From the NCBI GenBank assembly GCA_963812085.1, contig CAWETL010000005.1, positions 186,001 through 250,000 on the forward strand: DNA of 64,000 nucleotides. The letters are read 5' to 3'. The notes below the pieces were generated by a model. That model was not told the origin of the DNA. It did no database searches and worked only from the letters and a program-made list of their open reading frames with translations. Shown one piece after another: positions 52,562 to 64,000 of the stretch. This DNA is from SPDF01 sp963812085 (GTDB lineage: Bacteria; Gemmatimonadota; Gemmatimonadetes; Gemmatimonadales; GWC2-71-9). A program made the translations under genes and the position numbers. Every line of letters starts with the position of its first letter. Within the stretch, counting starts at the first letter, position 1.

Positions 52562-54606
52562 GCGAACCTCCGCCGCCGGCCGCCGCCCTCTCGCCGCACG
52601 TCGGGGGCCCCGAGCGCCTTGAGGTCGTTCACCTGGTCGCGGAGCAGCGCGGCGAGCTCGAACTCGAGGTTGGCCGCGGCCTCGCGCATCTGTTGTTCCA
52701 GCGCCTTGATGGCCGCGGCCCGCTGGGCCGGATCGTGCAGGTCCTGCCGAACAAGCGAGCCGGCCTCGATCGGCGCCGGCTTCTCGGTGCGGGCGTCGGC
52801 CACGTACGTGGACAGGCGGACCTGTTCGAGCGACTTGATGATGGAGCGCGGGGTGATGCCGTGCTCGAGATTGTGCGCCTCCTGGATGGTCCGCCGGCGG
52901 TCCATTTCCTTGAGGGCGCGGTCCATCGACCCCGTGATGCGGTCGGCGTAGAGGATGCCGCGCCCCTCGAGGTGGCGCGCGGCCCGGCCGACCGTCTGGA
53001 TCAGCGAGCGGTCGGAGCGGAGGAACCCCTCCTGGTCGGCGTCGAGGATGGCCACCAGCGACACCTCCGGCAGGTCGAGTCCCTCCCGGAGGAGGTTGAT
53101 GCCCACGAGGACATCGAAATCGCCGAGTCGAAGTCCGCGCAGGATCTCGATGCGCTCGATCGCGTCGATATCGGAATGGAGATACCGCACCCGCACGCCG
53201 GCCTGCTGGAGATAGTCGGTGAGGTCCTCGGACATCCGCTTGGTGAGCGTGGTGACCAGCACGCGCTCGTGGCGGCGGGTCCGCTCGCGGATTTCGTGGA
53301 GGAGATCGTCCACCTGCCCCTTGACCGGCCGGATTTCGACGATCGGGTCGATGAGCCCCGTCGGCCGGATGATCTGTTCGACGACGGCGCCGCCGGAGAG
53401 CTCGAGCTCGAGCGCGCCCGGCGTGGCGGACACGTTGATCATCTGCGGTGCGAGCGCGAGGAACTCGTCGAACCGGAGCGGCCGGTTGTCGAGAGCGGAT
53501 GGCAGGCGAAAGCCGTACTCGACCAGGGTTTCCTTGCGGGCGCGGTCGCCGTTGGACATGCCGCCGATCTGGGGGAGAGTGACGTGGGATTCGTCGACCA
53601 CCACCAGGAATTCCGGCGGGAAGTAGTCGAAGAGGCAGGCGGGGCGTTCGCCCTCGGCGCGGCCGCTCAGGTGGCGCGAGTAGTTCTCGATGCCGGCGCA
53701 GATGCCGACCTCGAGCAGCATGTCGACGTCGAAGTGAGTGCGCGACTCGAGCCGCTGCGCCTCGAGCAGCTTGCCCGCCTCGCGCAGCACCTTCAGCCGC
53801 TCGGCGAGCTCGGCGCGGATCAGCCGGACGGCCCGCTCGACCTTGGCGCGCTGCGTGACGAAATGCTTGGCGGGGTAGATGGCGCAGCGCGGCATGGCCT
53901 GGATGGCCTCGCCGGTGAGCGGGTTGATCTTGGTGATCCGCTCGACGGTGTCGCCCCAGAGCTCGATGCGGACCGCCCGCTCCTCGTAGGCCGGGAAGAT
54001 TTCCACCGTGTCGCCGCGGACGCGGAAGGTGCCGGGCTCGAAGCTGACGTCGTTCCGGGCGTACTGGATGGCCACCAGCGCCTCGAGGATGGAGTCCCGC
54101 CCGCGCTCGCTTCCCTGCTCCACGGTGACCATCTGGGCCCGGTATTCGACCGGGTCGCCGAGGCCGTAGATGGCGCTCACGGTGGCGACGATGACGACGT
54201 CCTCGCGCTCGATGAGGCTGGAGGTGGCGCGGAGCCGGAGCCGCTCGATGTCCTCGTTGATCGACGCGTCCTTCTCGATGTACACGTCGGTGGACGGGAC
54301 GTAGGCCTCGGGCTGGTAGTAGTCGTAATACGAGACGAAGTACTCGACGGCGTTGTTGGGCAGGAACTGCCGCAACTCGCCGTAGAGCTGGGCGGCGAGC
54401 GTCTTGTTGTGGGAGAGGACCAGGGTGGGCCGGCCGTGCTGGGCGATGACGTTGGCGAGCGTCATCGTCTTGCCGGAGCCGGTGACGCCGAGCAGGGTCT
54501 GGTAGCGATCGCCGCGGCGGAGCCCGGCGGTCAGCTGCTCGATGGCGCGGGGCTGGTCGCCCGCGGGCTCGAAGGGGGCCTGGACCTGGAAGAGCGTGGT
54601 CGCCAT
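52558..54606 (-). CDS. uvrB: UvrABC system protein B
   Basis: A 682-residue excision-repair helicase. Walker A GVTGSGKT near residue 40, the beta-hairpin YYDYYQPEAYVPSTDVYIEKDASINEDIERLRLRAT, VVIVATVSAIYGLGDP, VVDESHVTLPQIGGM, and helicase motifs VLVTTLTKRMSEDLTDYL and LVGINLLREGLDLPEVSLVAILDADQEGFLRS. The C-terminal UvrC-binding helix pair (QRAAAIKALEQQMREAAANLEFELAALLRDQV) is present. The ATG at 54604-54606 starts at MATTLFQVQ; no Shine-Dalgarno, but TATTAT sits six bases upstream. Confidence 0.97.
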   Translation of the reverse strand: MATTLFQVQAPFEPAGDQPRAIEQLTAGLRRGDRYQTLLGVTGSGKTMTLANVIAQHGRPTLVLSHNKTLAAQLYGELRQFLPNNAVEYFVSYYDYYQPEAYVPSTDVYIEKDASINEDIERLRLRATSSLIEREDVVIVATVSAIYGLGDPVEYRAQMVTVEQGSERGRDSILEALVAIQYARNDVSFEPGTFRVRGDTVEIFPAYEERAVRIELWGDTVERITKINPLTGEAIQAMPRCAIYPAKHFVTQRAKVERAVRLIRAELAERLKVLREAGKLLEAQRLESRTHFDVDMLLEVGICAGIENYSRHLSGRAEGERPACLFDYFPPEFLVVVDESHVTLPQIGGMSNGDRARKETLVEYGFRLPSALDNRPLRFDEFLALAPQMINVSATPGALELELSGGAVVEQIIRPTGLIDPIVEIRPVKGQVDDLLHEIRERTRRHERVLVTTLTKRMSEDLTDYLQQAGVRVRYLHSDIDAIERIEILRGLRLGDFDVLVGINLLREGLDLPEVSLVAILDADQEGFLRSDRSLIQTVGRAARHLEGRGILYADRITGSMDRALKEMDRRRTIQEAHNLEHGITPRSIIKSLEQVRLSTYVADARTEKPAPIEAGSLVRQDLHDPAQRAAAIKALEQQMREAAANLEFELAALLRDQVNDLKALGAPDVRREGGGRRRRFA

Positions 54607-54612
54607 CGGGGA

Positions 54613-54618
54613 ATAATA
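54613..54618 (-). promoter_or_regulatory. Possible -10 box for a leaderless uvrB transcript
   Basis: Minus strand TATTAT, six bases TCCCCG, then the uvrB ATG. The same geometry as at alaS (TATATT, TCCCCC, ATG). Confidence 0.4.
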
Positions 54619-54656
54619 CCACTTTCGGGAAATCTTCGGTAGTCGAATCCCTGCGG

Positions 54657-55058
54657 TCAGCCCGCCTTTCGGGCCAGCCGGAGGACTGCCTCCCACTCAT
54701 CCGGCGTAATGGGCATCACGGAAAGGCGTGTATTGCGGAAGAGCGGAAGGCCGGCCAGGGCTGGGGCGGCCTTCATCGCGGCGAGCGGCACCGGCACCGA
54801 GAGCCGGCCCTCGTAGCGGATGTCCACCACCGCGACCTTCCCGTCGGTGCGCGGCGGGGCGTCCACCCGCGCGCGGCCGACCACTGCCTTCTCCTTGCCG
54901 GAGTGGTACACCAGGAGTTCATCGCCGGAGCGCATCGCGCGGAGATGGATCAGCGCGAGGGCGTTCTTGACGCCGTCCCAGGTCGTGCGGCCTTCCCGTT
55001 CGAGGTCGGCGAGCGCGTAGGTGGACGGTTCGGTCTTGAGCAGCCAATATTGAGGCAT
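54657..55058 (-). CDS. EVE domain-containing protein
   Basis: A 133-residue single EVE (PUA-like) domain. MPQYWLLKTEPSTYALADLEREGRTTWDGVKNALALIHLRAMRSGDELLVYHSGKEKAVVG is its signature N-terminal part, ending with NTRLSVMPITPDEWEAVLRLA. EVE domains bind modified bases in DNA or RNA; stand-alone versions are often linked to restriction-modification or RNA-modification. No such partner lies nearby. I used the ATG at 55056-55058, which begins right at the family start. Confidence 0.92.
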   Translation of the reverse strand: MPQYWLLKTEPSTYALADLEREGRTTWDGVKNALALIHLRAMRSGDELLVYHSGKEKAVVGRARVDAPPRTDGKVAVVDIRYEGRLSVPVPLAAMKAAPALAGLPLFRNTRLSVMPITPDEWEAVLRLARKAG

Positions 55059-55105
55059 CGTCCGGTTCCCGGGGCCCCGCCCCACCCGAGTGCGGAGGTG
55101 TCCCA

Positions 55106-55948
55106 ATGAAGTGGCAGCGTGGTTACCAGAGCTCCAACGTCGAGGACCGCCGCGGCGCGTCGGGGGGCCGGATGCCCGGAGGCCGGCTGGGCCTCGGCGC
55201 GATCCTCATCCTGCTCATCCTGAGTGTCGTCTTCAAGCGGGACTTCCTCTCCCTCGCCGGCGGGCTGGCGGGGGACGCTCCGGGCGTGGAAGCGGGCGGC
55301 AGCCCCGTGTCGACCCCGGCCGAGGACACCACCAAGCAGTTCGTCTCGTTCGTGCTGGACGACGCGCAGCAGAGCTGGGCGACGATCTTCGCCCAAGAGG
55401 GGCAGCAGTACACGGATGCCCGGCTGATCCTGTTCCGCGACGGCGTCCAGTCGGCCTGCGGATTCGCGGAATCGGCCACCGGGCCGTTCTACTGCCCCGG
55501 CGATTCGGAGGTGTACATCGACCTGGGCTTCTACGACGAGCTCCGCGAGCGCTTCGGCGCCCCCGGCGACTTTGCCGAGGCGTATGTCCTCGCGCACGAG
55601 ATCGGCCACCACGTCCAGCGCCTGCTCGGCACCGAGGCAAAGGTCCGGCGGGCGCAGCAGCGCAATCCCGGCCAGGCCAACCAGTACTCGGTGGCGCTCG
55701 AGCTGCAGGCGGACTGCTATGCAGGGGTCTGGGCCCACTCGGCCCAGGCCCGCGGGCTGCTGGAGGTCGGGGACGTCGAAGAGGGGCTCGCCGCGGCGGC
55801 CGCGGTGGGCGACGACCGGATCCAGCGGATGGGCGGCGGCTACGTGAACCCGGACGCCTTTACCCACGGATCCTCGGCCGATCGCGCCAAGTGGTTCGGG
55901 CGGGGATTCCAGTCGGGCGACCCGGCCCAGTGCGAGACGATGAAGTAG
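55106..55948 (+). CDS. Neutral zinc metallopeptidase, YpfJ family
   Basis: A 280-residue membrane-anchored protease-like protein. MKWQRGYQSSNVEDRRG is the family N-terminus, followed by one helix (LGLGAILILLILSVVF, residues 28-43). The periplasmic domain holds HEIGHHVQRLLG near residue 172 (HExxH zinc site), Y-rich FYCPGDSEVYIDLGFYDEL, and ALELQADCYAGVWAH, the third ligand. A CGGAGG site lies eight bases ahead of the ATG. Substrate unknown for the whole family. One of three plus-strand genes. Confidence 0.92.
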   Translation: MKWQRGYQSSNVEDRRGASGGRMPGGRLGLGAILILLILSVVFKRDFLSLAGGLAGDAPGVEAGGSPVSTPAEDTTKQFVSFVLDDAQQSWATIFAQEGQQYTDARLILFRDGVQSACGFAESATGPFYCPGDSEVYIDLGFYDELRERFGAPGDFAEAYVLAHEIGHHVQRLLGTEAKVRRAQQRNPGQANQYSVALELQADCYAGVWAHSAQARGLLEVGDVEEGLAAAAAVGDDRIQRMGGGYVNPDAFTHGSSADRAKWFGRGFQSGDPAQCETMK

Positions 55949-55958
55949 CCTGCCGCTC

Positions 55959-58142
55959 CTAGTGCGGCGCGACGGGACTGCCGGGAGCGCCCGGCGCCTC
56001 GCGCCGCTCCACTTCGACCACGCCTTTGACCCGCCGCATGGCCTTCAGCACCTTGGCCAGGTGCGTCAGGTTGTCCACCTCGACGAAGACCGTCCCGAAC
56101 ACGGTGCCGTCCTTGGTGTGAATATCGGCGGACCGGATGTTGGTGCCGGTCGCGCTGATGGCCGACATGATGTCGGCATAGAGCCCCCGCCGGTCCTCGC
56201 CCGAGAGCGCCAGCCGCACCGAGAAGGCCTCGCCTTCCACCTCCTGCCAGTCGATGTCCACCCGCCGCCCCTCGGCGCTCAGCGTGAGCAGGTTGGGGCA
56301 GTCCGCCCGGTGGATCGAGATGCCGCGCCCCTGCGTCACGTAGCCGCTCACGGGATCGCCTGGGACTGGCTGGCAGCACTGCGCGTAGCGCACCATCAGG
56401 CCGTCCACGCCCTGGATCTTGATCCCGCGGCCCAGCCGGATGCGGTCCACGAGCCGGCCGAACACGGTGGGTTTCGGCTCCTGCAGCTCGTCGGGCGGCC
56501 GGTCGGGATAGAGCGACCGCACCACCTGCCCGATGGCCACGTCGCCCCGGCCGATGGCGACCTCGAGCGCCGTGCCGCTGTGCAAGCCGAGGGCGGCCGC
56601 ACCGCGTTCGAGCTGGTCGGGCTGCGGCGGGTCCAGCCGGCGGCGGCGAAATTCCCGGGTCAGGATCTCGCGCCCGAGCTGCAGGCTCACCGCCTCCTCC
56701 TCCTCGCGGATCCACTGCTTGATCTTGTGCCGGGCGCGCGCGGTGTGGACGTGATTGAGCCAGTCGCGGCTGGGCCGCGCGTGCGCGCTGGTCAGGATCT
56801 CGACCGTGTCGCCGTTCTTGAGCTCGCGGTGCAGCGGCGCGATCCGTCCGTTGATCTTCGCACCCTGGCACTTGAGCCCGATCTCGGTGTGAACGTGGAA
56901 CGCGAAGTCGATGGCCGTCGCGCCCTTGGGCAGCCGCTTCACGTCGCCCCGGGGGGTGAACATGAAGATCTCGTCCTGGTAGAGGTCCACCTTGAGGAAT
57001 TCGAGGAACTCCTCGGGGGTGTGCGTGTCCTGCTGCAGCTCGATCAGCTGGCGGAACCAGCCCAGGGCCTGGTCGAGTTCATCGTCGCCCTTGCCCTCGT
57101 GCTTGTACACCCAGTGCGCGGCGATGCCGTATTCCGCCGTCCGGTGCATTTCCCGCGTCCGGATCTGCACCTCGAAGAGCTCGCCGCCGGGCCCGAAGAT
57201 GGTGGTGTGCAGCGACTGGTAGGCGTTGGACTTGGGGCTGGCGATGTAGTCCTTGATCCGCTCCTGGAGCGGCGTCCAGTTGTGGTGGATGATGCCCAGG
57301 ACGTGGTAGCACTCCGGCACGGTGGACACGATGACGCGCACGGCCATGAGGTCGTAGATCTCGTCGAACGGCTTCCCGCGGCGCTTGATCTTCTGCTCGA
57401 TCGACCAGAGATGCTTGGGCCGGCCCGTGACCTCGGCGGGGATCCCCGCCCGCTTCAGCTCCTGCTCGAGCGGGTGACGGAGGCGGTCGATCATCTGCTC
57501 GCGCGCCTCCCGCTCGGACGCCACCTGCTCGGACAGCGTCCGGTACTCCTCGGGCTCGAGGAACCGGAAGGCCAGGTCCTCCAGCTCCGCCTTCATCCCG
57601 GCCATGCCGAAGCGGTGCGCGAGCGGCGCGTAGATCTCCCGGGTCTCGGTGGCGATGCGGGCGCGCTTCTCGGGCTCGAGGTGCTCGAGGGTGCGCATGT
57701 TGTGGAGCCGGTCGGCGAGCTTGATGATGATGACCCGCGCGTCCTTGGCGATGGACAGCAGGAGCTTCCGGTAGTTCTCGACCTGCTCCTCCGCCGTGGA
57801 GCGGAACGTCAGGTGGGAGATCTTGGTGAGGCCGTCCACGATGGCGCCCACCTCGGGGCCGAAGTCGCGCGCGATGTCCTCGACCCGGACGTCCGAGTCC
57901 TCCACCACGTCGTGCAGGAGCGCGGCGGCGATGGAGGTGGAGTCCGGCAGCTGCTCGGTGAGGATCATCGCGACGGCGATGCTGTGGGAGATGTACTCCT
58001 CGCCCGAGGCGCGCTTCTGGCCGCGGTGCGCCGACGCGCTCGCCCGCAGCGCCCGCTCGATCAGTTCGAGATCGAGGCGGTCCGCGTGCCTGGCGAGCAT
58101 CGCGTGCAGCTCCGGGGCGAGGTCGGGCGTCGAAACGGTCAC
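55959..58142 (-). CDS. Bifunctional (p)ppGpp synthetase/hydrolase (Rel/SpoT)
   Basis: A 727-residue stringent-response enzyme with all domains: HD hydrolase (ASGEEYISHSIAVAMILTEQ, LLHDVVEDSDV, KLADRLHNMRTLEHLEPEKR), synthetase (KIKRRGKPFDEIYDLMAVRVIV, DYIASPKSNAYQSLHTTIFGPGG), TGS (FMFTPRGDVKRLPKGATAIDFAFHVHTEIG), a zinc-finger/helical part (CCQPVPGDPVSGYVTQGRGISIHRADCPNL) and ACT (RRGLYADIMSAISATGTNIRSADI). HDVVED shows an active hydrolase. It follows radC with a four-base overlap and is the single long Rel in the window. Confidence 0.96.
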   Translation of the reverse strand: MTVSTPDLAPELHAMLARHADRLDLELIERALRASASAHRGQKRASGEEYISHSIAVAMILTEQLPDSTSIAAALLHDVVEDSDVRVEDIARDFGPEVGAIVDGLTKISHLTFRSTAEEQVENYRKLLLSIAKDARVIIIKLADRLHNMRTLEHLEPEKRARIATETREIYAPLAHRFGMAGMKAELEDLAFRFLEPEEYRTLSEQVASEREAREQMIDRLRHPLEQELKRAGIPAEVTGRPKHLWSIEQKIKRRGKPFDEIYDLMAVRVIVSTVPECYHVLGIIHHNWTPLQERIKDYIASPKSNAYQSLHTTIFGPGGELFEVQIRTREMHRTAEYGIAAHWVYKHEGKGDDELDQALGWFRQLIELQQDTHTPEEFLEFLKVDLYQDEIFMFTPRGDVKRLPKGATAIDFAFHVHTEIGLKCQGAKINGRIAPLHRELKNGDTVEILTSAHARPSRDWLNHVHTARARHKIKQWIREEEEAVSLQLGREILTREFRRRRLDPPQPDQLERGAAALGLHSGTALEVAIGRGDVAIGQVVRSLYPDRPPDELQEPKPTVFGRLVDRIRLGRGIKIQGVDGLMVRYAQCCQPVPGDPVSGYVTQGRGISIHRADCPNLLTLSAEGRRVDIDWQEVEGEAFSVRLALSGEDRRGLYADIMSAISATGTNIRSADIHTKDGTVFGTVFVEVDNLTHLAKVLKAMRRVKGVVEVERREAPGAPGSPVAPH

Positions 58143-58822
58143 AGGAGTCCCGCGGTGGCGAAGCTGACGAAACGGTCGCCGGCGATCACGACGTGATCGT
58201 ACACCGGCACGTCCAGGAGGCGGCCGGCCGCCACCAGCTGCCGGGTCACCGCCTGATCTTCGGCCGAGGGGGTCGGATCCCCGCTCGGGTGGTTGTGGAC
58301 CACGATGATGCCCGCGGCCGCCTCGGCGATGGCCGGGCGAAAGACCTCGCGGGGATGCACCAGCGAACTATTGAGGAGGCCGCGCGTTACCAGGACGTCC
58401 CTGAGTACGCGACTCTGGGTGTCCAGCGCCAGCAGGCGGAACTCCTCCACCTCCAGGTCCCGCAGCCGGGGAGCCATCAGCCGCGCCACGTCGGCCGGCT
58501 CCCCGATCCGGGGCCGGGCGGGGCGCGCCTCCTGCGCCACCCGGGTGGCCAGCTCGAAGGCGGCCAGCAGCCGGGCTCCCTTGGCCATCCCCACGCCGGG
58601 CACCCGCAGCAACTCGGCTGGAGGGCGTGCGGCCAGGCGACGCAATGACCCTCCCCCCGCCTCCAGGAGGCGGGCAGCCACGTCGGCCACGCCCGTCTGT
58701 GGACTTCCCGTCCCTAGGAGGATGGCGAGAAGTTCGGCTGGCGTCAACGCGGCGGGACCGAGGGCCCAGAGGCGCTCGCGAGGACGGTCGGGAATGGAGG
58801 AGGAGTCTTCGGGGATGGGCAC
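58139..58822 (-). CDS. radC: RadC/JAB-domain protein (DNA repair-associated)
   Basis: A 227-residue RadC: N-terminal helix-hairpin-helix (LRVPGVGMAKGARLLAAFELATR) and C-terminal MPN/JAB domain with HNHPSGDPTPSAEDQAVTRQLVAAG (JAMM metal site H-x-H...D). HxHPSG is intact. RadC's role in repair is disputed. The start is GTG (58820-58822), with TATCTT six bases upstream and no ribosome site, so it may be leaderless. Coupled to rel (ATGA-type overlap). Confidence 0.9.
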   Translation of the reverse strand: MPIPEDSSSIPDRPRERLWALGPAALTPAELLAILLGTGSPQTGVADVAARLLEAGGGSLRRLAARPPAELLRVPGVGMAKGARLLAAFELATRVAQEARPARPRIGEPADVARLMAPRLRDLEVEEFRLLALDTQSRVLRDVLVTRGLLNSSLVHPREVFRPAIAEAAAGIIVVHNHPSGDPTPSAEDQAVTRQLVAAGRLLDVPVYDHVVIAGDRFVSFATAGLL

Positions 58823-58828
58823 GGACCC

Positions 58829-58834
58829 AAGATA
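58829..58834 (-). promoter_or_regulatory. Possible -10 box for a leaderless radC transcript
   Basis: Minus strand TATCTT, six bases GGGTCC, then GTG start. Same geometry as at alaS and uvrB. Confidence 0.35.
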
Positions 58835-58897
58835 GGGACCGCCTTGGGCTGGCCGAGGGCCGAAATCACGCGGCCCCCGGCCGGGGAACCAGGGTCA

Positions 58898-58911
58898 GCT
58901 GAGCGTTGCGC

Positions 58912-58916
<5 letters not shown>
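58898..58916. terminator. Small hairpin at the end of secA
   Basis: GCTGAGCG (58898-58905) pairs with CGCTCAGC (58909-58916) over a three-base loop and includes the secA stop codon. There is no U run, so this may just help end or protect the secA mRNA. Confidence 0.3.
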
Positions 58917-62051
<3,135 letters not shown>

Positions 62052-62055
<4 letters not shown>

Positions 62056-62627
62056 CCGATTCCGTTCCTGTACAACCCCTGGTCGGCGATGTACGCAGCC
62101 ACCGCCTCGGGGACGAGATAGCGAATCGATCGCCCGGACGCCACGCGACGCCGGATGTCCGTCGAGGAGATCTCGACGGCGGGAGTCTCCACCACCCGGT
62201 GGAGGAGCGGGCTCTCCGGCCGCGGGGCGCCGGGGCGCGCGAATGCCACGACCTGCGCGAGGCCCGGAAGGGCCGCCGCTTCGTGCCAGCGGTCGAGGTC
62301 ACCCACGGCGTCGGCGCCGAGGAGCAGGACGAACGCCGTCCCGGGTTCCCGCGCGCGCAGCAGCCGCAGCGTGTCCACGGTGTAGGAGGGGCCCGGCCGG
62401 TCCGCCTCGGCGCGCTCGAGCGCCAGGCCGGCCTCGCCGGCGATGGCGGCTTCCACCATGGCGACGCGGTCCGCCGCGCTGGCCGCGTGCCGGCCCCGCT
62501 TCAGCGGCTGTTCGCCCGTCGGCAGGAACCGGAGTTCCTGGAGCCCGAGCGTCTCCGCCACCGCGCGTCCGACGATCAGGTGGCCGTGGTGCACGGGGTC
62601 GAACGACCCGCCGAAGAGCCCGACCAC
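62052..62627 (-). CDS. nadD: Nicotinate-nucleotide adenylyltransferase
   Basis: A 191-residue NAD biosynthesis enzyme. GLFGGSFDPVHHGHLIVGRAVAE is the nucleotidyltransferase loop (H-x-G-H), then LRFLPTGEQPLKRGRHAASAADRVAMVEAA, GPSYTVDTLRLLRA and ISSTDIRRRVASGRSIRYLVPEAVAAYI. All family motifs are present. It overlaps secA (ATGA) and is four bases from bamD. Confidence 0.95.
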
Positions 62628-62631
62628 CGGC

Positions 62632-63411
62632 TCAGCCGCCCGCCACCGGGCAGAGCTTGTCGAGGTCCGGCGTGTCGGGATGGTACTGGCGCAAGGCGCC
62701 GCACATTTCCTTCGCGTCCTGGGTGTAGCCCAGCATCTGGTAGATGGTCACCAGGCGCACCAGGGCCAATTGCGCGGCCGGCGTGTCCGGATACCCCGCC
62801 ACGACGCTCTTCAGGTAGAGGATGCCGGAGTCGATCTGCTTGTTCTTCAGGTAGAACTGGGCGGCCTCCCATTCCTTCCAGGCGAACTTGTCGGAGAGCA
62901 CACCCAACTGCACCTTCGCCCTGGCGGCCGCCTGCGATTCGGGGTAGCGATTCAGGAGTTCGGTGTAGGTCGCGATGGCGGACCGCCCGTAGGTCGGGTC
63001 CAGTTCCGGCTTCTGCCAGAGGTCGGCGTAGGCGTCGCCCGCCCGGTAGAGGGCGTCCGGGGCGAGCGGGTTGTTCGGAAACTCGTCCGAGACGCGCCGA
63101 AACTCCCGGACGGCCTGCAGCTGGCTGCCGCTGCCGAAATAGGACTCGCCGAGGTAGAAATGGGCCTCCGGAATCCGGGGATCACCCGCCGAAAACTCCA
63201 GGAGCGTCCGCTGGAAATCTTCCGCGGCGTGGCCGAAGCTGCCAGCGCGGAAGTTCTTCACCGCACGGTTCCACAGCGTGTCGACCTGGTACGTATTGGC
63301 TGACAACTGCACCGGCGCCGGGGTCAGCTCCGAGCTGCCCTTGCCCGAGCTCGGATGGCATGCGGCCGCGATGACAAGGAGCAGCAGGCTGCAAAGTGAC
63401 CGCGACGTCAT
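62632..63411 (-). CDS. bamD: Outer membrane assembly lipoprotein BamD
   Basis: A 259-residue lipoprotein, lipobox VIAAAC (residues 13-18). The mature part is five TPR repeats: VKNFRAGSFGHAAEDFQRTLLEFSAGDPRIPEAHFYLGESYF, FRRVSDEFPNNPLAPDALYRAGDAYADL, TELLNRYPESQAAARAKVQLGVLSDKFAWKEWEAAQFYLKNKQIDSGILYLKSVVAGYPDTPAA. BamD with BamA folds outer membrane barrels such as the LptD and beta-barrel proteins in this window. Overlaps its upstream neighbour by four bases. Confidence 0.88.
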   Translation of the reverse strand: MTSRSLCSLLLLVIAAACHPSSGKGSSELTPAPVQLSANTYQVDTLWNRAVKNFRAGSFGHAAEDFQRTLLEFSAGDPRIPEAHFYLGESYFGSGSQLQAVREFRRVSDEFPNNPLAPDALYRAGDAYADLWQKPELDPTYGRSAIATYTELLNRYPESQAAARAKVQLGVLSDKFAWKEWEAAQFYLKNKQIDSGILYLKSVVAGYPDTPAAQLALVRLVTIYQMLGYTQDAKEMCGALRQYHPDTPDLDKLCPVAGG

Positions 63412-64000
63412 GGCGCCCCTGTGGAAAGCGAGTCCGGCACGACCGCCGTGACCAGCGCGTTGAGTTTCTTGCCCGCCGCGACGGCGATCGAGTCGCCGGG
63501 CTGTCCGGCGGATATGGCCGCCTGGTAGGCGAGCGCCGCCCCGACGAGGTCGCCCTGGCGGTAGCGCGCGTCGCCGAAGCCGACGAGAGCCTCCCGGCCG
63601 ACGGGGGTCACCGAGTCGATCGCGGCGGCGTCCCGGAACAGGGTCTCCGCGCTGTCGGGCACCGACGCCAGCAGCGCCGATCCGAGCCGGAGATAGCACC
63701 CGGCGAGGCCGTCCGCCGCGGCCGCGCTGCCCGGTCGCCCCGCACGCCTGAGCCCGGCCTGGAAGAGCGGAACCGCCTGCGCGCAGGCCCCCATGCCCGC
63801 GAGCGCCGTCGCCTGCCGTGCGAGCAGCGAGTCCACCTCGCCGGCCTCGGTCGCGGCGGCGAGCGCGGCGGCGAATCCCGCCGGATCCGTGGCGCCGTCC
63901 GCCGCCTGCACCAGGCCCAGGGCGTGGCGGCCGAGCGGGCGGTCCGGCGCCACCGCGCGCAGTGCGGTCACCGCCTCCTGCAGCACGGTCTCGTCCCGCC
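63408..64000 (-). CDS. TPR-like protein, cut by right window edge
   Basis: The last 197 residues of a longer Ala-rich helical protein; the frame is open to the window edge and its start is not seen. Repeats such as ALAGMGACAQAVPLFQAGLRR, LGSALLASVPDSAETLFRDAA and VGFGDARYRQGDLVGAALAYQAAIS suggest TPR units. It lies directly before bamD with a four-base overlap, so it could be a partner in the same unit; function unknown. Confidence 0.65.
   Translation of the reverse strand, partial: RDETVLQEAVTALRAVAPDRPLGRHALGLVQAADGATDPAGFAAALAAATEAGEVDSLLARQATALAGMGACAQAVPLFQAGLRRAGRPGSAAAADGLAGCYLRLGSALLASVPDSAETLFRDAAAIDSVTPVGREALVGFGDARYRQGDLVGAALAYQAAISAGQPGDSIAVAAGKKLNALVTAVVPDSLSTGAP

Overview
The window is chromosomal DNA from a GC-rich, Gram-negative-type (diderm) bacterium. 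The evidence for an outer membrane is a full Tol-Pal set, an LptD-like LPS transporter, BamD, an LPS heptose isomerase (GmhA), beta-barrel proteins and many lipoproteins. The gene set and protein style (a two-helix DUF4321 protein, long acidic TPR proteins, the membrane-anchored PPIase) fit Gemmatimonadota best. That is an inference; a 16S or RecA/AlaS tree would settle it. Almost every gene lies on the minus strand: only three single genes (4045-5160, 31047-32912, 55106-55948) are on plus. Genes are densely packed, often with 4-base stop/start overlaps, and no stretch longer than about 300 bases lacks a gene.

Layout from left to right. 1-1.4 kb: a truncated flavoprotein and a lipoprotein. 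1.4-6.2 kb: tRNA-Ile2, a tandemly duplicated beta-barrel gene (one copy frameshifted), two glycosyltransferases and a WlbA-type sugar dehydrogenase. 6.2-19.1 kb: a long minus-strand block with hflX, rarA, a ZIP transporter, a CCA-adding enzyme family gene, asparaginase, an SDR, gmhA, a PHP-domain phosphatase, alaS, recX, recA and yraN. 19.2-21.5 kb is the only accessory-looking part: a GxxExxY gene framed by a 15-base inverted repeat, then a decayed MscS channel gene. 21.5-31 kb: ftsK, comB, accC, pilT, accB, a proline peptidase, aroQ and a large TPR protein. 31-39.7 kb: a PpiD-like foldase, tatA, DUF4321, a polyprenyl synthase, a second large TPR protein, hutH and a lipoprotein. 39.8-50.2 kb: an envelope supercluster reading tolQ-tolR-tolA-tolB-pal-cpoB and then one ORF that joins TatC to LptD, with an epimerase and a LysM protein upstream. 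50.4-64 kb: ssb, rimI, tsaB, tsaE, uvrB, an EVE protein, a zinc peptidase, rel, radC, secA, nadD, bamD and a truncated TPR gene.

The main themes are envelope assembly (Tol-Pal, Tat, Lpt, Bam, Sec), genome maintenance (RecA, RecX, RarA, UvrB, SSB, RadC, FtsK) and translation or tRNA maturation (AlaS, CCA enzyme, TsaB, TsaE, HflX, Rel). I found no phage, plasmid, CRISPR, toxin-antitoxin, secondary-metabolite or obvious defence locus. The most unusual item is the TatC-LptD single reading frame (39816-43307). Next come the acc operon interrupted by pilT, two genes that seem to need non-ATG/GTG/TTG starts, a group of genes with promoter -10 boxes set for leaderless transcripts, and the tandem duplication whose breakpoints can be read directly.
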